This document shows, piece by piece, positions 13,298-24,803 of a DNA stretch of 64,000 nucleotides (its first letter is position 1; each line of letters starts with the position of its first letter). Both the position numbers and the translations under genes were made by a program. A model generated the notes under the pieces. The model had not been told where the DNA came from and searched no databases. It saw nothing but the letters and a program-made list of their open reading frames with translations. Origin of the DNA: Pontederia crassipes (Eukaryota; Streptophyta; Magnoliopsida; Commelinales; Pontederiaceae); assembly GCA_030549335.1 (NCBI GenBank), contig CM060189.1, positions 33,193,001-33,257,000 of the forward strand. Reading direction: 5' to 3'.

Positions 13298-13870
13298 TTA
13301 AAATTTAGATTAAAATCCTATTAATCTTAATCTTTTCTCCTTTCTTCCACTTCTTCTTCTCTCTTCTACCTCTCTATGCTGCCCAAGCTCCTCTTTCCCT
13401 GTGATTGCTGTCCACGAAATGTGTCGTGTTGCTGTGTCGTGTTGCTTCATTGCTGTGTTGCCCAGCTGTACGTGAGAGTGAGTTGAGAGAGGGAGTAAAT
13501 GAGAGAGGGGGGAGCTAGAGAGAGTGGGAGAGTGAGTGGCTTCTTGGTATTGGTTGCTGCCGAGAGTGGGTGGAGAAAAAAGAGTGCAGGAGAGAGGGTG
13601 AGAGAAGATGGAGGAATGGGTTTGCCTTGTCAGCCGTGAGAGGATGTGAGGGAGGGAGAGACTGAGGGGTGTTTGGTGGGAGCTGTCGGCTGGAAGAGAA
13701 AAGAAAAGAGAAGGTAGGTGAGATTAGTTTAGGGCATATTGTGTGGGATTTATATTTTAGGTTTGAAGTTTATTAGGTTAATGGATCTTATAATTGAGTC
13801 TTAAATAATTTAATATTTTTTTATCTATTTTCTTTTCTTTTTCTTTCATTTTATTTTTGAGAATATTGCA

Positions 13871-14530
13871 TTTTATATGCTGACACTACTAATTAAAGCA
13901 TCTCCAAAAAATATGTTATGTAGCCAATGCGTGTATTGTCATTTGTCATGTAGCCACATAATCTGTAAAGGGTTGCAAAGTTTAATCACTAAAAATTACA
14001 ATCTTACTTATAAATCTAATGTCCAAATTAATTTTAGAATGATCTAACGGTTCAAATTAAAATACTAACATATTGAATATAAATATTTATTCGAGTATCC
14101 ATGTCTCACGGGACGAGGGTATTAATCCCCTCCATGCGGGGAGGAAATTCTTTACAAACGGGACTCCGAGCAAAGAATCCCTAACCCTCGAGGGTTTGTG
14201 CCACTATTAAACATTTTGCAGCCAATTAGATAGAAAATATAATTGGTTGAGAGACCAGTAAGCTGATCTATCAAAGTCGACTGAGTAGTCAATCGATTGA
14301 TTGAAAAAGTTAAATTAATCAGAACACAAAATGCCCAATAATAACTATTTTTAGTCAAATCGAAGGTAACTGTCGTAATAGTTAAAGGGACCTATAAAAA
14401 TGTCAAGCGGGTACAAAAACGATCAAAAATTCATAGGATAATGTCCTCTGTCAAGGGAAAATATAATCGGAAAGGTACAAAAGCAATTTGATCCAAAACT
14501 TGTGAATCTCTCTTGTAGTTTATAGTGAGA
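13871..14530. other. Unassigned non-coding DNA
   Basis: No gene is recognised. The open frame at 14152-14358 on the minus strand has no family features. Confidence 0.4.
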
Positions 14531-14535
14531 TTTAT

Positions 14536-14612
14536 ACAACAACAACAACAACAAAGCCTTATCCCACTAGGTGGGGTCGGCTACATGGATCATACGACGC
14601 CATTCCGCTTAT
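14536..14612 (-). mobile_element. Truncated RTE-type LINE 3' end with (TTG)n tail
   Basis: Read on the minus strand, this is the terminal part of the element seen in fuller form at 38313-38550: GGAATGGCGTCGTATGATCC, then GTAGCCGACCCCACCTAGTG, ending in a (TTG)n tail. The presence of GGAATGGC before CGTCG marks it as the LINE version, not the Au SINE body. No convincing target-site duplication is visible. Confidence 0.75.
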
Positions 14613-15750
14613 AGTAAGAAAAAGAGGTTGTATGTGTATAATAGTTTTTGTGAGTTCTTTTTTCTGAGAAGATGTTGTTCCTTTGCTTATTGAACGAAGA
14701 AAAGGCTAGTGTTGAAAAGCTTTTTAAGTATAAAACGTATGTCTTGCCTCTTGAAGCGGAGAAGAAGATTGTATAGTATAAAATGATATTCTTGACCTAT
14801 TTTGAAATTGAGGTGCTAGTGAATCTTTGGCCCCTAGAGTGTGCACTCACTTTGTAATAATTTGTTCTAAGACTTAGGCGAATCCTATTGGTTGTTATGA
14901 CCCGACCAATGCTACCTTCATTCCTCATTTTTTCTCAAAACATACATGGACACTAAGATGCCTATGAGCCATACTATCATTGAACATCTTTCACGTGACT
15001 GTTCAATCAACTTTCAAGTTTCTTCCTCTTGTCTGGGTTCCCAAGTAGACCAAAGATGCTTACCAACAACATTTTTTTATGAGCGTTACACACCTGAACA
15101 ACCATCCAAGCATGGCATCACATGCTTCTAATCTTTAGGATGTTCGTCCCCAACATCCCTTCATATGACCACTACTTTGTTTAACACATTGGAATATTTA
15201 CTAGTAACATTCTAGAGCATCTTCTCAAATGTTCCTTTCACCTAAAGTGCTTGTTGGCCATAATTCATCCTCAAATATCCTCTTGACATTCTATCGGACA
15301 CATGGTCTACATGCTCTACTTCTTCATGGAGTTTATCAGTAACCCCACTGTACATCATTCCCATATGCCATACCATCCTCAGGATGTTTACTAATAACAT
15401 CTTCAAGCATCCCTCCCAATACTCGTCCATTTGAACATGTGTGCTCATGCTCACATTTAAGTGGCATTCACCAACAATGTCACTTTGCAAGGCTGCCCTT
15501 GCGACTCTTTTCTCGAAATGCTTTGCCAAGCTATTTTTAGGTATAGACACTCATATCTTATCCATAACACTTTCCAGTAGTGTTCGTCAAGATCTATATT
15601 CTTTAGACATTTCATCGAATATGTTTTCCCACATGTTTCAAGTTGTCCAAAATGTGTGTTGGCCACATTCTGCCGCATGCTCTCTCTCTTTATCTAGGTA
15701 TTACATGTCCATGATCTTCCCATGAGCAAGGGTTCTTTGATGCTCCTTCC
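14613..15750. other. Unassigned region, possible old retroelement interior
   Basis: Short open frames overlap on both strands at 15240-15730 but none resembles a known family. Irregular repeated phrases such as TTTACTAATAACATCTTCAA recur every 100-200 bp. It may be the internal region of the older retroelement into which the chromovirus inserted (see 26885-26935), which is inference only. Confidence 0.35.
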
Positions 15751-15758
15751 ATCATGGC

Positions 15759-16300
15759 TAGGGCTGGACATGAACTAGGCTTCCACTTAAATATGGCAAG
15801 TTGTTGTAAAATAAAACCATTTAAGCTTGACCTATAACATGTGACAAGCCAATAACATAAGCTTAGTCTAGTTTGTTTCATTAATTTTTAAAGCCTAGCC
15901 TAACTTGTTAGTTTGTCAAGCCAAATATATGATATACTATTTAATTATAATAAATCTTATTTATTAAAACATAATAAATATTAACTAAATAAAAGAGACA
16001 CCACTAATTTACTTTTTCTAACATATAATAAAAAAGTAGTATTGAACTCAAAATCGAAGATTTTAAAAATAAAAGAACATTTTATTTTTTAAATCATATA
16101 TAAAATATAATATATTAATAAATCTTGACCTGATAAACTACAAGGCTAGATCAATTATTAAGAGGCTAAGCCTATTTAAGAAAATATGCTTTATTTTATT
16201 TTTATCTTGGCATATTTTAATAATAGGTCGAGTCGAGTTAGACCAAAAATAGGTCGAGTCACGAGTGGCTTACGAACGACTCGTCTTATTTTCAGCCCTA
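15759..16300. mobile_element. Ds-like hAT MITE
   Basis: 542 bp, no coding sequence. The left end is TAGGGCTGGACAT and the right end in reverse complement is TAGGGCTGAAAAT, close to the Ac/Ds terminal form TAGGGATGAAA. It is flanked by ATCATGGC (15751-15758) and ATCATGGA (16301-16308), 7 of 8 bases equal, the expected 8-bp hAT target duplication. Its right end was later copied by the tandem duplication described next. Confidence 0.75.
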
Positions 16301-16777
16301 ATCATGGACACCATTTTCATTACTTATGCACATAAATAAGGGAAAATAACACACAAATGAGGAGAAAATGGGAATTTTTATCACACTTTCACATAACATT
16401 ATAATATGCACACAAATAGTATCAACCTTATACTAGTACAAATACGAGGATACCTTGAAAAACTCCTTAACAATGGTGCCACCCTTTAACACTTGGCATA
16501 TTTTAATAATAGGTCGAGTCGAGTTAGACCAAAAATAGGTCGAGTCACGAGTGGCTTACGAACGACTCGTCTTATTTTCAGCCCTAATCATGGACACCAT
16601 TTTCATTACTTATGCACATAAATAAGGGAAAATAACACACAAATGAGGAGAAAATGGGAATTTTTATCACACTTTCACATAACATTATAATATGCACACA
16701 AACAGTATCAACCTTATACTAGTACAAATACGAGGATACCTGGAAAAACTCCTTAACAATGGTGCCACCCTTTAACA
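16206..16777. repeat. 286-bp tandem duplication, two near-identical copies
   Basis: Copy 1 is 16206-16491 and copy 2 is 16492-16777, with only a few differences (for example AATAGT to AACAGT and CCTTGAAA to CCTGGAAA). Both copies start with CTTGG, and the same five bases follow copy 2, suggesting unequal exchange or slippage at this short homology. Copy 1 includes the right end of the Ds-like MITE, so the duplication is younger than that insertion. Confidence 0.92.
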
Positions 16778-16984
16778 CTTGGTGGCAAGAGGCACAATTT
16801 TGCTTCATCGCCGTAGCAAGATCCTCTACTGCACTACTTGCCCAAATTTGCCTGCCCGACACTGCTCGTCTATGAGCACTTGGATGCCACCTACCAATTT
16901 GCTCATAACCTTGCATTATGAGCCTATTCCTAGACTTATCCTAGGCCATTCGCCATTGAGCCATCATCCCAATGCACAATCCCG

Positions 16985-19359
16985 TGTAACACCCCTCAAA
17001 ATCGCCCCTCCTGCCACGTAGGCAGTCATGTTGACCCCAGAAAGCGCTACACTGCCTACTACCTTATTGACTATGACAATTCAACAAAATGACATACGTG
17101 GCACCAATATATTATAAAATATAATAAAAAAACTTTAATGCGGAAGTTCAATCAGTAGAATGTCAAGAGACAATGATAATTAATACAGTCTATAACAAGA
17201 TAAGAAAAGATAGTAACTGTAAGAAGTTCGATAAGCGAAAGATCATGGTGTCTTTTAATGGAAGAAAATATGCGGAAAACACAATGAAACTTTATTGGGC
17301 TTGTAGCAATAATATATGTCATGTGCAACACTTCTTCAAGCTTCACGCCTGGTGTTAGCATTCTCACCTGCAAAATCCCAATACAGGGAAATCGAATACC
17401 CATGAGCAAAGATGCCCAGTACAATAGCAAATAGACGGTGAAATAAGGATAAATGATAATCATAGAAATAATATGTCATTGATGAACAATTGTATACTTT
17501 GACTTCTATACATTGACTATAAAGAACCATACACCATGCTTTAACATTAACCATATATGTGCTCTATTCTTTACTATAACTATACTTTGTCTTTACATTA
17601 CTCTACATTATCTTTACAATGCCATGTTCCATACTTTACTATACAATGTCTCTGTCATGCCATATAATACTTTACTTTGCATCTGCTTTACTGTGAGTTG
17701 TACTACGTCTTTTACATTGCTATAATATCCTTAAAGTTAGGTGTCCTATACGAGTTTGACTTTATTAAGTTGGGATGCCATGGATGACTCTCTAAATCTC
17801 TGAAGCCAGTAAGCCCAAAAAGAGAAAAAGGGGTGGGTACTAATACCTCACCCAGTTCGAAATGTAGGTGGGAGAGAATCTACATCCCAGGAACAGTGGT
17901 CAATTAAGAAACCTATAGGTTCACTGTCTCCTCAGCTAGCTATCTGTTCCTCTGGCACAATACAATAATCTCTGAGGGAAGGAGTGTGACCATTGCATCA
18001 CCTTTCATTCGAGATATAGGTGGGAGAAGATCTGAAATCTCAGAAATAGTGGTCATTGAAGATCGGTAGCTTCGTTGTCTCCTCAGCTAACTACCTATTT
18101 CTCCTTTATTTTAACTCTGATCTTTGCTCTATAATTTGGGGGTGGCACATAGCAATCTCATGTCTTTATCTTTACTTTATTTGTCTTTAGTTATCATAAA
18201 ATCTATGATTCAGAACCCAACTGAGCATTAATCTCTCTACAATAGGACTCAGCCAACATAGGTGAACTGGTTAAAGTCTCGATTATGATTTGGAGTGGGT
18301 CAATCCGATTAGGTCAGACTGATGGGTCTGACTATCAAACCGATCGACCGTTCTTGGTGGACCGGTCCACCATTCTCTGGCACCGATCGACTGCTCCTGA
18401 TGGAATGGTCGACCGTTCTCTGGCACCGATTGACCGAGATCGGTCGTATTCTTTGTCGTATGTCTGTAGATCGATCGACCGCACTCGTGATTGGTCGACC
18501 GTGTGATTTGCAAGATGCGCACTGCGCGAAGGATGGGTCGATCGTTCCAATGATCGGTCGATCGGTAGTAAGATCGTGAGAACACGCTCTGCATGTCGGA
18601 TCGATCGACCGATCGGATGTCCGGTCGGCCAATCATGAAGTCAGATATGTCCGTTGACAGATAGATCGATCGACAACCATAGTGAGGTCGGTCGACCGAT
18701 TAATACGAACCCGTGAGAGTTTTGTGCGTGAACCGGTCGACCGTTCCAAATATCGATCTACCGATCCTTGCGATAAAATAGGGCCGCCGGACTTCTTCTC
18801 CATTTTCGGCGTTCCTCCGGCCGTCCAACGGTGACGATCACAATACGAAAAATATTGCTAACTACTTCAGGATTATAATGAATCAACTTTACGCATAAAA
18901 AATCCTTAATTCATCATCTATGGGATTTAAACCTGAGAGTACCTCTGTTCGTCGGTTTTTGGTTCATCGGTGAATCTGTGGTCGTTCGTCGTTCGCCTTT
19001 GGGCGATGGGGAATAACGCTCGGTCCTTGAGAACGCCGATGGAGGTCGCTGAGGGTCGAGGTGGCGTCGGGTCGATTACTATTCGTTCGTAGCTGCGTGC
19101 TCTGCTTCGTTGCGGTTGCTGGTCATCGGTTCGGAGGGAGAAGAAGGAAGACAGAGGGGCGGCAGTCGGCTGCAGTCCAAGGGGGTGCGAGGTCGCTCTC
19201 ATTTCCTCCCTTTATAGGATCGAGGCTGGCCGATCGTGGGGTGTGAATCAGGGGAGGATTCACCTCCCCTGTCCGTTCAAGTTTCTTTTTTTTTGAGTTT
19301 GAATCAAATTATGATTTGATTCTTTTCCTTTAATGCTATGCAGATTTCAAATCATTACA
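16985..19359 (-). repeat. 3' LTR of the chromovirus
   Basis: 2,375 bp. It matches the other LTR throughout but carries about 328 extra bases (about 18238-18565) that the other has lost. It contains a two-copy block of period about 150 bp (from 17862 and 18011, core AGGTGGGAGA then GTCTCCTCAGCTA), a cluster of palindromic GGTCGACC/GATCGATC motifs (18336-18770), and a TATA-like CTATAAAGG on the minus strand at about 19209-19217. Confidence 0.93.
18336..18770. repeat. Cluster of GGTCGACC / GATCGATC palindromes
   Basis: Within the 3' LTR, short self-complementary motifs such as GGTCGACCG, GATCGATCG and ACCGATCGACC occur many times, partly as the repeated phrase CGACCGTTCT.TGGCACCGAT. Because the motif lacks stops in several frames, long overlapping open frames appear here on both strands; these are not genes. 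Confidence 0.8.
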
Positions 19360-19404
19360 TTATTACCCATTAAAAGAAAATCCATCCTCGAATTTTGATA
19401 AGAG

Positions 19405-22400
19405 TTAGGACTTACCGAATAATTGTGGAAATTTTTCTCGCATCTCTGATTTCACTTCCCATGTTGCCTCCTTTCCTTGGTGATGCTTCCATGCTACTTT
19501 GACCAGTGACATCTTCTTCTTTCCTTGTTGGTGTTCTTGGTATTCCAATATCTCCGTGGGTTGTTCTTCATATGTCATATCCTCCTTGAGATTTGGTTCC
19601 TCAATTTAGATTACGTAGCATAGTCGTGCTTGTACATTCGGAGTAGAGAGACATGAAAGACATTATGCACTCTCGAATATGCTGGAGGTAGGGCAAACCT
19701 GTATGCTGAGTCTCCAACCATATCTAATATTTCAAATGGGCCTACGTACCTTGGGCTCAATTTCACACGCTTACTAAAACGCATTACACCTTTGGTGGGG
19801 GAGACTTTAAGTAAAACTTGATCTCCAGCCTTGAAAGTAGGTTCTCGGCGCTTCTTGTCCGCGAGTCTTTTGACGATCTTGAGCAGACTTCATTCTTTTT
19901 TTATTAGTTCAACTCTGTCTGTGTACTCTTGGGTCTATTTTTGTAATTCTGTGCTCAAGATTTCTTTCTCCAACTTCACCCCAACATACCGGGGAACGAC
20001 ATGGTCGACCATATAATGCTTTAAAGGGGGACATCTCTATGCTAACATGGAAGCTGTTGTTGTAGGAGAACTCTATAAGAGGAAGATGTTTATCCCAATT
20101 GCCACGCCAATTCAAAACACATGCCCTAAGCATATCTTCCAGTGTTTGAATCATCCTCTCTAATTAATCGTCGATCTGTAGATGAAAGGTCGTACTATAC
20201 CGGAGCCTTATTCCAAAAGCATTCTGAAGACTCTTCCAGAATCTTGATGTGAACCTGGGATCTCTATCGGACACGATGATTGATGAGATCCTTTGCAGTC
20301 TAACAATCTCCTGTACCAACAGATTCATTAAACTTTCAAGAGATTGTTTTACCTTGATGGGTAGGAAGTGAGCCGATTTGGTGAGTCGGTCCACTATTAC
20401 CCATATGGCATCATGTCCCTTCTGAGTCCGAGGTAAGCCTGTGATTAAGTCCATTGATATTTCTTCCCACTTCCACTGTGGGATGCCCAGACTCTTCAAA
20501 GTTCCTTAAGGTTTCTGGTGTTCTACCTTGACCTATTGGCATATTATGTATTTGGAGACATATTCTACAATCTCTTTCTTCATATTTGGCCATCAGAAAC
20601 TTCTCTGCACATCCTTGTACATTTTTATACTCCCTGGGTGAATTACAAACTTTGATTTGTGGCATTCATTTAGCACTTCTCTGCGGAATTCTGGGTTATT
20701 CAGTACCCATAGGCGATCGCGGTACCTTATGCCACCATCTGCTGAAACATTAAAATTTGTAGTTTCAATATTAGTCTTGATCATCATACTCTGATAGTCT
20801 GAGTCCTCCACTTGTGCTTCAATAATCCTCCCTATAATATCTGGTACAATGCGCTACCTTACTCTTGGTGTCCACTTGAAAAGTTCTTCCATCATTTCAA
20901 ATTGCCGAAGGCGCATGAAGGCAATAGATCCTTTCCACTTTTGACTGAGTGCATCTGCCACAGAGTTTGCTTTATCAGGATGGTAGTTGATAGAGAACTC
21001 ATAGTTCTTTAAAAATTCCATCCATCTTCTTTAGCGCATGTTTAGGTCCTTCCGTGTGAAGACATACTTCAAGCTCTTGTGATCAGTGTAGACCACAAAT
21101 TCTTCTCCATACAACTAATGACGCCAAAGTTTAAGAGCAAACACTACTGCTGCCAATTCGAGGTCATGCGTTGGAAAATTAAATTCATGTTTCTTCAGCT
21201 ATCTGGATGTGTATGCCACTACCTTCCCATGTTGCATCAGTACACACTCAAATCCCGTACCACTAGCATCACTGTAAACTACGTAACCATCGTTATCCGA
21301 TGGTAACATCAGGATGGGTGTTAAAGTTAGTCGCTTCTTTATTTCTTGAAAACTTTCTTCACACTTGGATGACCAGATAATTTTTTCTCCTTTTTTTGTA
21401 AGCTTGGTCAGCGGCAATGCAATTTTGGAGAAGTCTTTGATGAAGCGTCTATAATATCCTGCTAGACCAAGGAAGCTCCTTATCTCGGAGACATTCTTTG
21501 GTTGAGTCCAGTTGGATACTGCTTCTACCTTCGCTGGATCCACTGCAATTCCATCTTTAGAGACGATGTGGCCAAGAAACATCATCTGTCCTAACCAGAA
21601 TTCACATTTGGAAAACTTTGCATACAATCTCTTTGCTCGCAAAGTTTCTAATACAATCCTCAGATGTTCCCTGTGCTGCTCTATGCTTGACGAGTAGATG
21701 AGGATGTTGTCAACGAAGATAATTACGAACTTGTCCAGATGTTCGTGGAAAGTTCGATTCATGAGATCCATTATGCTGTCGGGGTATTTGTTAGTCCAAA
21801 CGGTATTACTAGGAACTCGTAATGCCCATATCTTGATCTGAACGCTGTCTTTGGAATATCTTCTTCTGCTACCCTTAGCTGATGATATCCACTCCTCAAG
21901 TCAATCTTGGAGAAAACTTTTGCTTTGGACAGATCAAATAAATCATCGATGCGAGGTAGCGGATATTTATTCTTTATTGTGACTTTGTTCAACATTCTGT
22001 AGTCGATACAAAGTCTTAACGATCTGTCCTTCTTTTTGACAAAGAGGACTGGTGTACCCCAGGGCGAGACACTAGGCCTGATGAATCCTTTGTCCAATAG
22101 CTCTTGAATTTGGTTCTTCAATTTCTTCATCTCTACTGGTGCCATGCGGTATGAAGCTTTGGAGATTGGTGCTGTACCGGGTGCCACTTCAATATGAAAG
22201 TCTATCTCCCTTCTGGGCGGTAGACCACTCGTCATCAGGGAATACATCATAAAATTCTCTCACAACTTCTATGTCTTGGGGGGTCTTCTTTGATTCTTCT
22301 ATTTTGGTCATACTTGCTAGATAGACTCTACACCCATTTTGGAGTAGTTTATGTGCTTTCATGGCAGACACTATGATCTTTGGTTCTTTCTGTACAATGC

Positions 22401-22818
22401 CTCTGACTATAACTTTATCTGTACCCTGTGTACCTATAACTACCTTCTTTTGTTTGCACAAGATAGAAGCATCATGGAAAGTTAGTCAATCTATGCCCAG
22501 AATTATATCATAATCTCTCATTGGGATAATTATGAGATTTGCTGGAAAGTTCTTTTTCTCTATCTCTATGGGTACATTAGAGAGATATTTTATGGTGATC
22601 AGGGTTCCTTGTGGGGTCAAAATATTCATCTTATGATATAAGTTCATTACAATTATCCCTAATGTTTTGGCACATTCTTCGGATATAAAGGAATGGGAGG
22701 CACTAGAATCGAACAATACTGTAGTAGGTAAATCAGCTACGAATAGCGTACCTCGAATGACCTCAACGTCATTCTGTGGAGCATCCTCTTTTAAATTGAA
22801 AAGTCTTCCTTGCACCAA
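19405..22818 (-). pseudogene. Broken pol: protease, RT, RNase H, integrase, chromodomain
   Basis: Domains in order on the minus strand. Protease at 22818-22486 has VLFDSSASHSFIS, where the usual catalytic D[ST]G is DSS. RT at 22250-21600 has [42 protein letters not shown] and, in place of the catalytic [YF]xDD, FVDN (21706-21717). One base appears lost near 21771, which gives a stop after TNTPTA. RNase H starts at [19 protein letters not shown]. Integrase has HKSKFVIHPGS with a damaged zinc region (one Cys lost), MDLITGLPRTQKGHD, VSDRDPRFTSRFW and a stop in the segment before the catalytic Glu. A C-terminal chromodomain reads SLVKVAWKHHQGKEATWEV and ends EKFPQLFGKS. No active product is possible. 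Confidence 0.93.
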
Positions 22819-22831
22819 CTGCTGTTATCCA

Positions 22832-23885
22832 CGTCTCGGACAGTTTATTGCGATGTGGCCTATTCCACCACAATAATAGCAAGCTCCAGACTTCATACGA
22901 CATTCCCGGTGTGGGTCCTGCCACAAGTATTGCATAAGATCCGCTCAACTTGTGCGGGTGGTGCTTGAGGAGCTCTAGGAGGCTGTTGCCTCTGCTGCTG
23001 GGCTGAGCGCCTTTGCACCTGCTGAGAGGGTCGCTGCTGTTGCTGTTGTTGTGGGGGATGATCTTGTTGTGGAGGACGATATGGCTGTTGTTGTTGTTGA
23101 GGGCAGTGATTCTGTTGAGGCACCGGGTAGGGACGATACCGGTTATCCCGTCGTTGTTGTTGACGGTTGTTCCCACGAAATTGTTGTTGTTGGTGGAAAC
23201 TCTGCCCTACGGTCTGTTGGGCCATCTTCTCCTTCAGAAGGTCCTGGTGATCATTCTCGGTCATGGTTGCTAGACTAATCGATTCATCCAGGGTTTTACA
23301 ATTTCCTGGTCTTGTTTGAGACCTCAGAGTGGGGCTCAGTCCATCCATGAAACGCTTCGTCAGAGCCATTTCGTCCATAATTAAATTCGGACGAATTTGG
23401 TCATATACTCGTCCACCGTCATAGTCCATTGCTCCAAGTGCAGGAACTCCTTTTGCTTCATATCCCTTTGAAAGGTAGGGAAGTAGCGCGTCTCGAACGC
23501 CTTGCGAAAATCTCCCCATGCAACAATTTTGACTTCCGAAAAACTAGTGGCCTTCTTTGCTTTCCACCATTCTTTTGCATCCTTCTGGAGAGTCTCTCTA
23601 GTAAATAATACCTTCTTGTTCTCTGGGACGTCGAGGATATCAAACTTCTCCTCTAGTGTCTCTACCCACTATTCAGCTATTTCTATGCTCCCTCCACATT
23701 GAACGTCGGAGGTTTTGACCTCCAAAAATCTTGAGAGTTTGGCGTCCTGATTGTGCTGATGATTCAGGTAAAGGAGGGAAAGGCGGAGGCGGATACGTTG
23801 GAGGTGGGGGAACGAAATGGGTCTCCCCTTCGTTATACATTTCGTTCTCACTAGTGGACGCTGATATCATTCTTTGAGAAGACAT
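22832..23885 (-). pseudogene. Broken gag with CCHC knuckle
   Basis: Starts MSSQRMISAST, followed by a proline-rich stretch. A retrotransposon capsid segment follows in pieces: WVETLEEKFDILDVPENKK, KDAKEWWKAKKATSF, then KIVAWGDFRKAFETRYFP and MTVDEYMTKF. After frame changes comes a long glutamine-rich linker and the nucleocapsid part: ILCNTCGRTHTG, then CYYCGGIGHIAINC at 22840-22881, a perfect CX2CX4HX4C knuckle. Stops (for example after SIEIAE) and frame changes break it. The Q-rich tract explains long open frames on the other strand. Confidence 0.9.
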
Positions 23886-24093
23886 CTATAAAAAGATCAT
23901 GAGGATGTTTGAGATATAGCATAATCAAAGATCTTTAATCAAGATAAAAATCTTAGATCAAAATTGAGACCTTACGGTTCAATATCATATCCACTAAATC
24001 AAATGTTAATCTCATGATAGAGTTAGCCAAAGCAAAACTTAAACATTCATATGAGGCACACTAAGGCCTTTCACATCATAGAACTATTTAGTA

Positions 24094-24600
24094 CTAATCA
24101 CTACGTCGAGAAGGTCCCCCAAGTTCATTCCCGGGATTCTTCTCATTCTTCGGAGGATTCGGGCACTCATCTTCAAAATGTTCATCTTGGTTGCAGAGAC
24201 TACAGTATGGTTCTGGATCTGTCTGACTTATAGGATTTGGTTCTCTGAACTGTAATTCCCTTCTTAGTTCAGGAGCTTCTTCTTCCCCATCAGAAGATAG
24301 TCAGATAGGATTACTAAGGCGTCCTCCTATCGTCTGTAAGTGCTACCTTCGATTTATTTCTTCACGTGTCTCAATGGGTGGGGAAGGTAATCCTAGATCA
24401 TTACTTCCCACGCTCTCTAGATCGGAATGCTCCTGTTCTTCTGGAGCCAACTGTGATGGAATTGCATGCCTATCTTCGTGTCCTGGAGCATATTCTACTT
24501 CCGAAATTGGAGGATCTGTCGGGCGTGTTCGAGACCCAACTATATGATCAGCTCTTCTACCTCTACGTACCACTCTGGTTATCATGCGACGTGGAGGCAT
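24094..24600 (-). pseudogene. Extra frame between PBS and gag with a second CCHC motif
   Basis: In one minus-strand frame: MPPRRMITRVVRRGRR at the start, an acidic middle, two in-frame stops (after EINRR and after SNPI), then DPEPYCSLCNQDEHFEDECP at 24163-24204, a CX2CX4HX4C pattern, ending GGPSRRSD. The start context (TTATAG then ATG, basic MxxxRM) resembles the start of gag at 23885 (TTATAG, ATG, MSSQRM). It could be an accessory protein, an alternative gag leader exon, or a duplicated gag end. Function unknown. Confidence 0.5.
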
Positions 24601-24788
24601 CTATAATACAAGTTAACTCAGTAGCATAAGTATGATTCACATAAGAATGTACTTACTTGAGGCGTGGAGCCGCAGATGCTTGAGAAGCTTGCACATGATT
24701 TTACTTTGAGCTGTGAAACAATATGAACAATAAATGCTATGCATGAACATCTACTCTACTATGATTAATGAGGGAGCCAAGAACTTAG

Positions 24789-24800
24789 GCTCTGATACCA
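24789..24800 (-). promoter_or_regulatory. Primer binding site (initiator tRNA-Met)
   Basis: On the minus strand it reads TGGTATCAGAGC, complementary to the 3' end of plant initiator tRNA-Met, three bases inside the 5' LTR. It would prime minus-strand DNA synthesis. Confidence 0.93.
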
Positions 24801-24803
24801 AAC

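Larger units (their letters stand above)
10544..13870 (-). mobile_element. Probable solo LTR of a Ty3/gypsy element
   Basis: It opens with TGTAACGTCCTCAAAATTCG, the same kind of terminus as the left end of the complete chromovirus further right (TGTAACACCCCTCAAAATCG). It also has the same build: a paired internal duplication (84-bp period, copies from 11634 and 11718, core TTGGAAGCGAGATCTCTTTG), GC-richer patches with repeated CACGGTCGTG-like motifs at 11950-12300, then pyrimidine-rich and purine-rich tracts. A candidate end is TATTGCA at 13864-13870, and TTTTA flanks both sides (10539-10543 and 13871-13875). A 5-bp AT-only match is weak evidence, so the right border is uncertain. No internal coding region is attached. 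A MITE is nested inside. Confidence 0.4.

Noticed and set aside
15242..15725. Overlapping frames of 73-102 codons on both strands
   Set aside because: None resembles a known family and all are in a repeat-rich region; treated as possible old retroelement interior only.
18283..18636. Long overlapping open frames on both strands
   Set aside because: They follow from the palindromic GGTCGACC repeat block in the LTR, which lacks stops in several frames; the peptides are repeats of the same motif.
18336..18770. Repeated GATCGACC motifs as a CRISPR-like array
   Set aside because: Units are short, irregularly spaced and lie in a plant LTR; there are no equal-length spacers.
22893..23278. Val/Leu-rich plus-strand frames
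   Set aside because: Shadows of the glutamine-rich part of gag on the other strand.
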